From positions 8,560,646 through 8,624,645 of the forward strand of contig CM067561.1 in NCBI GenBank assembly GCA_034509755.1: a stretch of DNA of 64,000 nt, given 5' to 3'. A program made the translations under genes and the position numbers. The DNA comes from Anisodus tanguticus (taxonomy: Eukaryota > Streptophyta > Magnoliopsida > Solanales > Solanaceae). Below, piece after piece: positions 34,830 to 46,672 of this stretch (positions are counted from its first letter, which is position 1; each line of letters starts with the position of its first letter). The notes under the pieces are model-generated. The model did not search any database and was not told the origin of the DNA. It was given only the letters and a program-made list of their open reading frames with translations.

Positions 34830-35300
34830 TATGTTATTGTAGTTGTAATACAAATTTGAAATATTTTTACTATTTTTAAACCATAAGAAATACATATCCA
34901 ATACATTTATAATACAAGTTTAATACACTAATATAAAAATAATCAAAAAAGTTAGTGAGACACATTTCAAATACAATTATAATACAGTTTTGATAGACTA
35001 TTTACCTCTACCTTTATATTATTCATATTATAAACATTATACATTACATTAATACACATGTCAGATTTTTTACTATTATTGTTAAGCCAGTAAACATATA
35101 TGAATACATATATAATACAAGTATAATATAGTTTTAATACATCAATATATAAAATGATTAAAAAAGCAGCAGAAACGTTTCAAATACAAATATAATACAA
35201 TTTCTTGGCATTCTTAATAAAAGAGATACGTATCAAATACAATTATAATAATGTTTAAGACACTATTTTACTTCGACCTATATATAATATATATTATATA
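34830..35300. repeat. Degenerate aatacaa..tataatac repeats
   Basis: Variants of (ttt)caaatacaa(t)tataatac(a) occur repeatedly (about 34906, 34968, 35108, 35170, 35228), spaced 60-70 bp, in very AT-rich DNA. This is probably an old satellite-like or MITE-derived field. No coding signal. Confidence 0.55.
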
Positions 35301-35305
35301 CATTT

Positions 35306-36898
35306 TGAAAGTATTTTTATGTCCTAGAGACAATCGGTATTAGGACAAATGTACTTTATACACATTCATATTATTATTAATGAAGATTAATATTTTGGCA
35401 TTTGCAATTATTGAATTATTATTTGATTGTTTGTAATTATTCATTAATGTGCATCCCTTGAGCTTACGTTGTCATTAATAGAGTGAGATATTCATGATAG
35501 AGCGTAACTCTTAAAATAGCATCGACTAATGATCATCGAGAATGGATATCGATGATATGTGATAAGTCGACATGTGGTCTGCATCACATCCTTAGAGGAT
35601 GTGGTATGTCTCACCTGCTACGAGTAATGACTACTCGTGATGGACACATGGATACTTTGGAAGTATTGGTATACCCTGCTGATATATTGTTTGTTATACT
35701 TGTCTAAAGTATGATCAGCGTGTGGGAGATAGAAGTCCTTAGACTTGAGGTCAATACGCGCCTTGTCTACAAAGTAATGTACTTTGATCCCATCTTAAGC
35801 TCAAATGCCTTATAGGTTGAGATACAACTTGTATTGGGTACATTACGATGTGGATTGAAGGTGGTAGTTGAGCCAAGATTAGGATTCATTCCTCGAATAT
35901 ATATTCGAGAGAACACTCGGATTCTCAGTGATATTAGGTTGACTAAGTCGTTGGCCAACGCAATAGACATATTAAGAATATGGTCTAGTCGTCAGCTAAT
36001 ATAGATGAGATACAATGATTAAGTCATTTGGATAGACACTTGACAAATCCTAAGCTTGATCGGGTATGTCGTGAATGAAAGGATTTTATCTTACCACATA
36101 AAGGTTAAGTTTACTGGATTCGCATAAACGTACTTCACATATTGAGTTCGTCTTCCGGTGCTGTCTAGGAGTTCTGTGTAGACCTTAATTTGATTAATGT
36201 CGGTATGAGAAGGCATGTAGGGTCACACTATGTCGATTGTCCGTTTCGATCTAAGGATGTATTGAGAGAGTAATTAAATATTCGATTTGGAATCGAGATA
36301 TTTAAATGAATAATGATTATTTTAATTAAATCAAAATTAGATTTTGGATTTAATTAAGAATGCACGAAAAATAAATCGAGACAGTGTAGGAGCACGTCGA
36401 GCACCGCGACGCCCATACCCTAAGGCCGCGGCGCACTGCAGAAGCATGTCGAGCGCCGCGGTGCCCATACCCTAGGGCCGCGGTGCCTCTACCTCGAATT
36501 TTGGACCAGGCCCAAGGTCAAACCCTAATTCGGTTTTGACCTATTTTTCAACTATAAATAGAGGCATTCACCTCATCATTTATACACCAATTTCTGAAAA
36601 GCATTCTAAGCCTTAGAGACTTAGAATCAAATACTCTCTCGAACCTCTGCCGGATTTCCCAGCTTTCCGAAGGAGAAATACATTGAAGCTTGGAGCTTGT
36701 AATCGGAAGGGCAACCGCGTGTACACCTTATAGTAGACAAAGATTCCAGATAATTCTAACTTGTAAGTGTATGCCTTATGTTTACAAGTTTTATTGTTGT
36801 ATAACCATACCAGAAATTTTGTTGGGGTAAGTAAGAAACAAAAATTTTAACTTCCGCTGTGCCTTACTTATGTGCTTTATTCTCAACAAAATCCTACA
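35306..36898 (+). repeat. copia-2 5' LTR
   Basis: Ends tgaaagtatt and aaaatcctaca. A TATA box lies in aactataaatagaggc at about 36550-36565. The GC-rich block (36385-36490) consists of two tandem units of about 52 bp built on gcaccgcgacgc, ggccgcggcgc and gcgccgcggtgc modules upstream of that TATA box. Confidence 0.9.
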
Positions 36899-36899
36899 G

Positions 36900-36911
36900 T
36901 GGTATCAGAGC
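36900..36911 (+). other. copia-2 primer binding site
   Basis: TGGTATCAGAGC, a perfect match to the plant Met-tRNA site, begins 1 bp after the LTR. Confidence 0.9.
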
Positions 36912-38486
36912 TCAGACTGGTTAAATAAATATAACAATTGAATAGAATAATAATATGGGTTAAACATAAAATTGGATTAAAACTAGGTTTCTTGAAATCC
37001 TAAATGTCTTGAACGAATGTTGACCTTTTGATTTCACCCTAAATTATCTCCTACGCTAAGTCGAACTAAGCCAAAGTGTGTTGTCCGGCTCATTGCACGG
37101 TGCACGGCTAAGAACGAGTAAGAACGGATGATGGTCGATATGGGCGTTATTGATAATGATGGGTGATGATAAATGACCTATGATTTGATTCCTAAATTGG
37201 ATTTAGGGATCGAACGATTCTGAGAATCAACACAGAAACGTTTGTCAGGACAGGAGCGTCGCGACCCTATGGTAGGGCGCCGCGACGCTTGCTAGGGTTT
37301 TAAGGTGGCGCAACGGCTCCATAGTAGAGTGTCGCGGCGCTAATGCCTCGTTTCAAAAACATGAACCCACTGGACAACAGGCGTCACAGCTCCATGGTGG
37401 AGCGCCGCGGCGCTAATGCATTTGCAGAAGTAGAAATGTTTCTGGCTTTGCAATGCCGCGACTCCATGGTGGAGTGCCTCGATGCTAATGCATTTTTCAG
37501 ATGCCGAAAGGCTACTGCCACAGTGGCGCCGCGGCGCTAATGATTAGCGTAGCGGCCCCACCTGTCTAGAAACAAAAAAATAAAAAAATTCAGAGTTTAG
37601 AATGTTTAACCCAAGATTATTATTATACATTATATTATTTGATAAGTATACTGTTTATGTGCTAAATGTCAAAATGTTTGTCATTCACATTTCTAGAATA
37701 GTGTCCGCTATAACTGTCTGGGTAGGCGGCGCCTAGTGTTTGATTAAACCCTCTTCTATCATGCATATTGGGTTGACGGTTCCCAGTGTTATTAGTTTTG
37801 CATGATATTAAGATGTCATATTGGATATGACATAAAAGAGTTGATCTTGGTTAAAACCCCGAATTAAAATGTTCCCCAAAACATTAAATACAAGTCTATA
37901 TTAAAACGCGTCGTCCATTATAATTGTTAGAGTGCAAAATCCTTTTCGGCGATACGAGTATTTATGACAAAGCATTTGCTCTAAGTCTACGAGGACCCAG
38001 ACTCTTTCATAGATGTGTTTTAATGTAAAGTAAATGATAAACTTTTGTGAGTATTTATACCAGAGTGCTTGCTCACAAAGGCCAAACTTGCTTTTATACA
38101 TAAACGCAGTCGTGTAATGAGGTTGACTTGCTTAGACAAATCTTGGCGCCAAAGTGTCGGACTAATCTTAGGACACAAGATTAAATGTAATAATTTGATC
38201 AACCAAGAGTTGCGAATAAGTTTTGCAATTCGTTTAGAACCTACCAAGATATATTATTGAAGTTATTAGCCAAAACAAACGCGGAGATAGCATAGGCTTG
38301 GATCTTGACCCATTATGACCTCAATTAATATAGGTTCGTATTCTACCATGGGGTCGTAGAAGTATGTTAAAATAGTGGGAGCTAATTAAACAAAAGGCCT
38401 TGTTGATTAGCCTAAATGAATATGTATAATAGGAAATAGATTTTGAATTTGATTTCCGGTCTATCTAATTCTTCATATTATAAAAG
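36912..38486 (+). other. copia-2 leader with GC-rich modules
   Basis: This 1.6 kb untranslated leader lies between primer site and gag. At 37250-37560 it holds five GC-rich modules spaced 40-70 bp, each ending in a form of cgccgcggcgctaatgc and often preceded by ctccatggtgga. Perfect gcgccgcggcgc palindromes lie at 37402-37413 and 37526-37537. No ORF is supported. Confidence 0.75.
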
Positions 38487-39731
38487 ATGTCGAGCTTGTC
38501 GTTGAAAATGTTAATTGAGATGAATAAACTTACTGGACCGAACTACCTTGACTGGCTAAGGAATTTGCGAATAGTATTTAGACAAGAGAAAATAGAATAC
38601 GTGTTGGACACGGTGTTCCCAACAATCCCTGCGACAGATTCTGACGAATATGCCTCTTTTGATAAAGATGCTTACCAGAAACATCTAGATAATGCCACTT
38701 TGGTGCAATGCGTAATGTTGTCTTCCATGTCTATGGAACTTCATAGATAGCATGAGAATATGGGGCCAAATGAGATGCTAGAACACTTGAAGAGTCTTTA
38801 TGACTCTCAATCCCAGACAATGGAATATGAGTTGCTAATAGAACTCTTCAAGTGTAAGCTCAATGAAGGGGGCCCGGTCTCACAGCACGTGTTGAAGATG
38901 ATAGGGCTGATAGAGAGTCTTGCTTCAATTGGAACGAAGCTTGAAAAGAATGTTGCTATCACCCTCATCCTGAACTCTCTCCCTCGTTCTTTTGAGAACT
39001 TCATAGTGAATTTCAACATGAATGGAACGAAGGCGACTTTGCCGGAGCTGTACAATATGCTCAAGACCTTTGAGTCCTCCACTTCCAAAGGCAAAGTTGT
39101 GCTCATGGTGAGCTCTTCTAGTCGACCCAAGCCGAAAGGCAAGGAATGTCAGAAGAAGAAGGGCAAGGCAATCGCTGTGCCCTCAGCTATGAAGCCCAAG
39201 AGAGGTGTGAAGAAGAAGGTGAGCGCAGCTAAGGATGAATGCCTCAACTGCCATAGGAAGGGGCATTCGAAAAAGGACTGCACGACACCAGGAGGAGGGA
39301 AAGCACCAGGTGCTCCTGCCTTTGGTGGACAAGGTATGTACGTCATTGAAATAAATATGTCTATAAATAAATCTCATTCCTGGGTATTGGATACCGCTTA
39401 TGGCTCACACATTTGTAGAAATGTGCAGGGGCTAACTGATAGCAGGAAGGTTGGACCGAGAGAGGTAGACCTACACGTTGGAAATGGAGCACGAGTGGAT
39501 GCTGAGCGCGTAGGGACTTATAGATTAAATTTACCTTCCGGCTATTGTTTAGTGTTGAATGATTGTTTTTATGTTCCCTCATTAACGAGGAACATTATTT
39601 CTATCCCATTATTGGACATGAAGGGTTTTTCCTCGTATATTTATAATGGCAGTCACGTACTGGGTTTTAATAATGTTATATATGAAACTGCTCCTCTTGT
39701 GGATGAATTATATACACTGAACTATAGTTGA
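38487..39731 (+). pseudogene. copia-2 gag and protease
   Basis: Gag starts at the ATG at 38487 with MLIEMNKLTGPNYLDWLRNL, the usual copia gag opening. A stop at 38748 interrupts it, then the same frame continues: SLYDSQSQTMEYELLIELF, NSLPRSFENFIVNFNM, a Lys-rich region and a CCHC knuckle CLNCHRKGHSKKDC (39240-39281). The protease site reads WVLDTAYGSHIC (D-T-A instead of D-S/T-G), so it should be inactive. Ends at a stop at 39729. Confidence 0.9.
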
Positions 39732-42640
39732 GAAATATTCAATGTACAAAATAAATGAGCCAAGACAAGTAATAGAAACTCTACCTACCTATGGCACTGC
39801 AGACTTGGTCATATCAACGAATCAAGGATAGCAAGATTGAGAAAGTTAGACTACCTCGAACCATTTGACTTGGAGTCTTATGGTAACTGCAAATCTTGCT
39901 TGAGAGAAAAGATGACCAATAAACCACTTTCTGGGAAAGGTGTGCGAGCCAAGGAGGTGCTTGAGTTGATCCATACTGATGTATGTGGGCCATTCTCGAC
40001 TCAAGATAAATGAGGCTTCCCATACTTCATCACTTTTACTGACAACTTCACAAGGTATGGGTATGTGTATCTAATGAGACACAAATTTGAGGCTTTTGAG
40101 AAGTTCAATGAGTACAAGTCGAAAGTAGAGAAGCAACTTGCAACAAGTATCAAGACCCTTAGATTGGATCGAGGAGGTGAGTACTTGAGCAAGGATTTTC
40201 TAGATTACTTAAAGCTACATGGAGTCCAATCTGAATGGAAACCTCCAGGAACGCCATAAATAAATGGTGTTGATGAAAGGAGAAACCGAACCTTATTGGA
40301 TATGGTTCGATTCACGATGAGCTCCTCAACTCTACCACCTTTGGGGACATGCTATACAAACCTCTATATATATATTCTGAACAGGGTTCCTTCCAAGTCA
40401 ATAGAAAAGACACCCTATCAAATATGGTGTGGCAAGAAGCCAACTCTTAAACATATGAGACCCTGGGGGTGCTCTGCATATGTTAAGAAGATGCTCACTG
40501 ACAAGTTGGAATCTAAAAGTGAGAAATGTTACTTCGTAGGGTATCCAAAGAAAACTAAGGGATACTACTTCTATCTTCTTGTAGAACATAAAGTCATTGT
40601 TTCCAGGAACACAACTTTCCTTGAAGAAGAATATGTATACAAGGAACATAGCTGCACAGAGATAGAACTTGAAGAAATTTAAGAACCACAAGATAACACA
40701 GAAAATGAACCCTTGTTGAATGACCTAAACAAGGATTCAGTGGGAGTATCTGGTGAAGACTGGGTACTTAGAGTACGTCCTTCAGCCAGTGGGAGTGTTG
40801 TGAGAGATAGTGCAGAAATGCAAGGCTCTCATACACAACCAATGGAAGATGATACAATGGTTGTACAATATTCCATTCAGGAAATACATGAAAATGACAT
40901 TCCTGAAAGCTCTCAAGGTGATGGATTGTCCAACACACAAAGACTTTCTCACAATCAGAATGCAACAAACACTGAAACGCAGAATAATCAACTCCGTAGG
41001 ACCACTAGGATTCATCGTCCGCCTGAAAGACTTAATCTCCTTGTTGAAACACACAATGAGATAAATATTCCTGATAATGATAAACCTACAACCTACAACG
41101 AAACTATGTTGGACATTGATTCGCAGAGATGGAAAGAAGCCATGAAATCTGAGATGGGCTCAATGTACATAAGTTAAGTTTGGAACTTGGTTGATTTGCC
41201 AACAGGGGTTAGACCCATAGGATGCAAATGGGTCTTCAAGAAGAAGATTGATGCATATGGCAAGGTATAGACTTATAAAGCAATATTGATGGCTAAAGGT
41301 TATAATCAATGGCCTGGGGTCGATTATGATGAAACTTTTTCACATGTTGCTAAGATTAAGTCCATTCAAATTTTGCTTGCAGTAGCTGCATATTATGACT
41401 ATGACATTTGGCAGATGGACGTCAAGACTACTTTCCTCAATGACAATCTAGTTGAGGAGGTGGATATGAAACAACCTGAGGGTTTTTCAATTGAGTCCAA
41501 ACCAAATGCTGTATGCAAGCTACAAAAGTCTATTTATGGGCTTAAGCAAGCCTCGAGGAGTTGGAACATTTGCTTTGACAAGGCTATCAAGTCATTTGAT
41601 TTCGTCAGAAGAAAAGAGGATCCATGTGTTTATAGTAAATGCAAGGATGAGAGTATTGCCTTCATTATCATATATGTAGATGACATATTAATAATGGGAG
41701 ACAATAAGACTCTCATGTAGTCAGTCAAAGAGTGGTTGTCCAGTACCTTCATGATGAAGGATTTAGGTGAAGCCTGCTACATTCTAGGGATTAGGATCTA
41801 TAGATATAGACCTAACAGATTGTTGGGGCTGTTACAGTCAGTCTACATAGACAAAGTGCTTAGAAGTTTTTCTATGGAAAATTCCAAGAAAGACGGTCTA
41901 CCTATAGGACAAGGCATCAAGTTATCTAAGAAGGATAGTCCTTCTAATACTATAGAACTTGAACGCATGAAAAGGATCCCATATGCCTCGGCTATAGGAT
42001 CGATCATGTATGCCATGACCTGTACTAGGCCAGATATGGCCTTTGCACTTAGTATAACTTGCAAGTTCCAGCAGAATCCTGGGGAAGAACACTGAAAAGC
42101 AGTCAAGAGTATTCTTAAGTATCTTAGACGAACTAAAGAATATTTCTTAGTCTATGGTGGACAAGAGAAGCTGGTATGTACTGGGTACACTGATGCTAGC
42201 TTCCAGACAGATGTTGATGACTACAAATCTCAATCAGGTTACACATTCATTTTCAATGGTGGAGCAGTAAGCTGGAAAAGTTCCAAACAAGCTACAACTG
42301 CTGATTCGACAACAGAAGTTGAGTACATTGTTGGATCAGAAGCTAGTAAAGAAGCTATCGCGATATCTGAGTTCCTAAAGGAACTAGGGGTTGTTCCAAG
42401 TGCCACTTGTCCAATAACGGTTTATTATGACAACACTGGTGCAATTGCGCAAGCTAAGGAACCAAGATCAACCAACAGAAACAAGCATGTACCAAGAAAG
42501 TATCACATACTCAGGGAGATGGTGGAGACTGAAGAGATTAGATTAGACTATGTTCCTACAGACGATAATCTAGCTGACCCATTCACTAACCAATTAAGCT
42601 TAGTCAAGCATAATAGTCATTTTAAAAATATGGGCATTAG
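39732..42640 (+). pseudogene. copia-2 integrase, RT and RNase H
   Basis: Integrase: zinc region LWHCRLGHINESRI and C..C in NCKSCLREKM, then IHTDVCGPF, LRLDRGGEY and INGVDERRNRTL (DDE residues present). RT: WKEAMKSEMGSM, GCKWVFKKKIDAYG, IWQMDVKTTFLNDNL, LQKSIYGLKQASRSW and IIYVDDILIMGD (YVDD intact, 41672-41686). RNase H: YTDASFQTDVDDYKSQSG, SKQATTADSTTEVEYI and NRNKHVPRKYHILRE. Stops interrupt at 40012, 40258, 40680, 41175, 41268, 41718 and 42093 without loss of frame, which shows decay by point mutation. Confidence 0.9.
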
Positions 42641-42665
42641 ATATGTTGGAGATTGGCTGAAGGCC

Positions 42666-42676
42666 AAGTGGGAGAT
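42666..42676 (+). other. copia-2 polypurine tract
   Basis: aagtgggagat directly precedes the 3' LTR and fits the plus-strand primer. Confidence 0.75.
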
Positions 42677-44266
42677 TGAAAGTATATTTATGTCCTAGAG
42701 ACAATCAATATTAGGACAAATGTACTTTATACACATTCATATTATTATTAATGGAGATTAATATTTTGGCATTTGCAATTATTGAATTATTATTTGATTA
42801 TTTGTAATTATTCATTAATGTGCATCCCTTGAGCTTACGTTGTCATTAATAGAGTGAGATATTCATGATAGAACATAACAATTAAAATAGCCTCGACTAA
42901 TGATCATCGAGAATGGGATATCGATGATATGTGATAAGTCGACATGTGGTCTGCATCACATCCTTAGAGGATGTAGTATGTCTCACCTTCTACGAGTAAT
43001 GGATACTCGTGATGGACACATGGATACTTTGGAAGTATTGGTATACCCTATTGATATACTATTTGTTATACTTGTCTAAAGTATGATCAGCGTGTGGAGA
43101 TAGAAGTCCTTAGACTTGAGGTCAATACGCACCTTGTCTACAAAGTAATGTACTTTGATCCCGTCCTAAGCTCAAATGCCTTATAAGTTGAGATACGGCT
43201 TGTATTGGGTACATTAAGATTGGATTGAAGGTGGTAGTTGAGCCAAGATTAGGATTAATTCCTCGAATGTATATTCGAGAGAACACTCGGATTTTTAGTG
43301 ATATTAGGATGACTAAGTCGTTGGCCAACGCAATAGACATATTAAGAATATGGTCTAGTCGTCAGCTAATATAGATGAGATACAATGATTAAGTCATTTG
43401 GATAGACACTTGACAAATCCTAAGCTTGATCGGGTATGTCGTGAATGAAAGGATTTTATCTTACCACATAAAGTTTAACTTTACTGGATTCGCATAAACG
43501 TACTTCACATATTGAGTTCGTCTTCCGGCCCGTCTAGGAGTTTCGTATAGACCTTAATTTGATTAATGTCGGTATGAGAAGGCTTGTAGGGTCACACTAT
43601 GTCGATTGTCCGTTTCGATCTAAGGATGTATTGAGAGAGTAATTAAATGTTCGATTTGGAATCGAGATATTTAAATGAATAATGATTATTTTAATTAAGT
43701 CAAAATTAGATTTTGGATATAATTAAGAATGCATGAAAAATAAATTGAGACAGTGCAGGAGCACGTCGAGTGCCGTGACGCCCATACCCTAGGGCTGCGA
43801 TGCAGTGCAGGCGCATGTCGAGCACCGCGATGCCCATACCCTAGGGCCGGGGTGCCTCTGCCTCGAATTTTAGGTCAGGCCCAAGGTCAAACCTTAATCT
43901 GGTTTTGACCAAATTTTCAACTATAAATAGAGGCATTCACCTCATCATTTATACACCAATTTCTGAAAATCATTCTAAGCGTTAGAGACTTAGAATCAAA
44001 TACTCTCTCGAACCTCTGCCGGATTTCCTAGCTTTCCGAAGGAGAAATACATTGAAGTTGGAGCTTGCAATTGAAAGGGCAACCGCGTGTGCACCTTATA
44101 GTAGACAAAGATTCCAGATAATTCTAACTTGTAAGTGTATGCCTTATGTTTACATGTTTTATTGTTGTATAACCGTACCAGAAATGTTGTTGGGATAAGT
44201 AAGAAACAAATTTTTTAACTTCCGCTGTGCCTTACTTATGTGCTTTGTACCCAACAAAATCCTACA
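42677..44266 (+). repeat. copia-2 3' LTR
   Basis: Colinear with the 5' LTR, with only scattered substitutions and few small indels by eye. The GC-rich block at 43760-43860 is present but its modules have decayed by C-to-T and G-to-A changes (for example gtgccgtgacgc). Confidence 0.9.
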
Positions 44267-45060
44267 TATTTTACATATTATTTTAATACATATGCTGAGA
44301 TTAACTATCACTGTCAAATATTGAAGCTACATGTTAATTGTTAATGACTGATTTGTTTTGGCACGAAAGATGGAATATTTTAGGGGAGAAAGTTCCCTAT
44401 AATTATGGGTGACTCCTGTAGAATATTTTTGAAACAGAATTCCCTAATTTTAGTACTATATTTAAGGTAGGTTCAGTGATGGAATCCTCTTTGTATTCGA
44501 ATTTTAAACAAAATTGAGTCAGTTTTGGTAAACAGATTATATTGCTATAGATGGTAAATATAAACCTATTATAACATACCCAGGTTAAAATCCCTATATA
44601 TACCATTTATATAACTATTGGCACTAAATTACCAAACAAAATTCGACGGAAGGGATCACCGAGAGGGTACTATTCAATGGAAATTTTTATGGGTCAACAG
44701 ATCCTGGCATAGAAACCGTCTTAACTCAGGACTGATTTAAAAAACGCCCTAATGCCACCACGACTCAGCGGGCTCAAAACAGGACCATCAGACTGAGCTT
44801 CAGACATTCCACCTGGACTGTCTATACCCAACCTTAGTACCTTCTCCCATGAATCATCAGTCTTATGAAAGCATTAGTACCATGATTCTAAGTAGTCTAG
44901 TACAACATAGTTCAACACAAAGGATTTAGCCGATCGTAGGCTAATCCAGAAGATAAATATATAATTTTGTAAAATAAATTGAAAAGAATATTACCAGGGC
45001 CAAGAAGTTGTGCTCAGGAGGAGAGAGTGTACAACTAACTTCAAACTTTTATTGATAAAT
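44267..45060. other. Unassigned non-coding segment
   Basis: AT-rich to about 44640, then more balanced sequence up to the EPRV-L intergenic region. No ORF, LTR tip or RNA gene could be supported. Part of it may be the pararetroviral leader, since it lies downstream of the EPRV-L TATA box on the minus strand. Confidence 0.4.
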
Positions 45061-45124
45061 TTTTTTACAAGGAGAGAGAGAGGTATGGCGTCCTAAATCC
45101 TGCCCCTGAACTATAATTAAGGGT

Positions 45125-45133
45125 CCTTATATA
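45125..45133 (-). promoter_or_regulatory. Putative EPRV-L TATA box
   Basis: TATATAAGG on the minus strand, downstream of the last EPRV-L ORF, the place where caulimovirids start pregenomic RNA. The same 9-mer occurs at the matching place in EPRV-U. Confidence 0.5.
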
Positions 45134-45321
45134 ATGGATCCCTGATACATACAAACTAAGCAAAAGGGGCCCAAAACATGGCCGACAAGATAAAAAGCAT
45201 AAAGTAAAAGTAAAGGCCAAAACATATACGGCCAAAAGTACAATAACACATTTGCTTTATAAAAGCAGATTCCTTACTTTATTAAAGTAATGTAATCATG
45301 TCGCTCGCCGAGTCTCTTTCT

Positions 45322-46470
45322 TTATGAAAGTTGTCCTTTCCCTTTGTTTTGTTTAGTTGTAGAGGATTCCTCTACTTGGTTCTGAAATTTCGGATAGCCT
45401 TCAATATCAAAATCTGGATCATTCGAGTCTTGAGATTCTTGAATATTATCTTCATTCTCTGTATGAACGGAGGTCATGGAAGTGTTAGAGGGAAATTCCT
45501 CATCTAGATTTTTGATTAAATCTTTTTTAACTTCCGCCATATATGAAGCTATAATCTCAGATCTTGAAACTACTCTCTTTTTAATTTGGAGTCTGCGTGC
45601 AATATGCTTGAAAGGGCTATTAATTCTCTATAATGCTTAATGGTGTTATTAACTTGTTCTATCAGCTCTTGCCCATGAAATAAGCCATCTTTATTTTTTT
45701 GCAAGAGTTTTTTTCAGAATCTTGTATAGAAAATTATTTTCAGACATGGTGCATGTTGAGGGGTATAACCCACTTCTATGGACCATCTCATTATTCATGG
45801 GATGGAAAATTCCACAAAAAGAAATGCATATGAGCAATTCCTTTAATAATCATATCACTTTTTTCCCATTCTATAATTTTGGGAGAGACTTCAATTCATT
45901 ATGTATGTAAACTTTTGAATGGCTGTGGTATTACCATGACTGATGAACCATAATTAATCCACCAATGCCAAAACCAAGTAGGAATGTTCTGTTTATAAAC
46001 ATTAGAACATATTTTTATAAACCAAGAATGTTTTCTATTAGGATTCTCATAGAGGAAAGTTTTATGAAAACTGTTTACATAGTCCAATAATTGAATTTTA
46101 CCGGAACTCTCTGCTCATGGTGCTTAATTCTCTATAATGCTTAAGGAAATATTTCCTTTCTTTGATGGTGCTGGAAAATAATGCTGAATATCAACTGATC
46201 CAGTAGAAGAGACTATAGTCTCATAATGCATCCTGGTTTTATAAGTCAGGAGCGGATATGATCCTATTTCCAAATATCTTTCCATTAATTTCCAAGGTTC
46301 CTCCTTCCACTGAAGGTCTTTATGATGTAGAAGAAGTATAACTTCTTTAACTTCTTGTTGCTCGTAAACATCTCTATCATCTGCTTCATCAGTTATTACT
46401 TCTGAATAAGAATGTGGTGTATTAACATCCTTCTCCTGGGATTTTATAAAATCCATGAATTTCTAATATA
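45322..46470 (-). pseudogene. EPRV-L C-terminal ORF, unknown role
   Basis: Three broken frames on the minus strand: MHYETIVSSTGSVDIQHY with KKGNISLS (46456-46124), ENPNRKHSWFIKICSNVYK and IPTWFWHWWINYGSSV (46087-45899), and an acidic C-terminus (45540-45322). These motifs are typical of the ORF that follows RNase H in a group of plant endogenous caulimovirids. Its function is not established. It is interrupted by several stops. Confidence 0.6.
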
Positions 46471-46672
46471 AAGGACTTTCTTTATTAATATTAGAAGGCC
46501 CTACAATATCTTCGGCCATAAGTCGTCTGTTTCCTTGCTAGACAAGAGTATTACCTCGTCCAATTCCTCATCCTCTTCCACCCCTACCCCTATAATGGGA
46601 GGGATGTTCTGGCAACGTTGACCGCATCCTGAAAAGTAACATAATAAAGTTATGAACTCAAATATTCTCTGG

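Larger units (their letters stand above)
33920..35305. other. AT-rich non-coding spacer
   Basis: No gene is supported. The stretch contains a pyrimidine-rich direct duplication (34361-34570) and an AT-rich degenerate repeat field (34830-35300). It was the target of copia-2, and AT-rich DNA continues on the far side at 44267. Confidence 0.6.
35306..44266 (+). mobile_element. copia-2: complete plus-strand Ty1/copia, 9 kb
   Basis: LTRs of 1593 and 1590 bp (tgaaagta...aatcctaca) flank a 5.8 kb interior with a Met-tRNA primer site, a long leader, gag, protease, integrase, RT, RNase H and a polypurine tract. Flanks cattt (35301-35305) and tattt (44267-44271) agree at four of five bases. The polyprotein is recognisable end to end but carries about ten in-frame stops, so the copy is dead though structurally whole. 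Confidence 0.9.

Noticed and set aside
36900..36911. tRNA-like TGGTATCAGAGC motifs as tRNA gene fragments
   Set aside because: They are primer binding sites directly adjoining LTR ends. No cloverleaf sequence surrounds them.
34140..44640. A single Mutator-like element interrupted by copia-2
   Set aside because: AT-rich DNA on both sides is compatible, but no terminal inverted repeat pair or transposase could be found.
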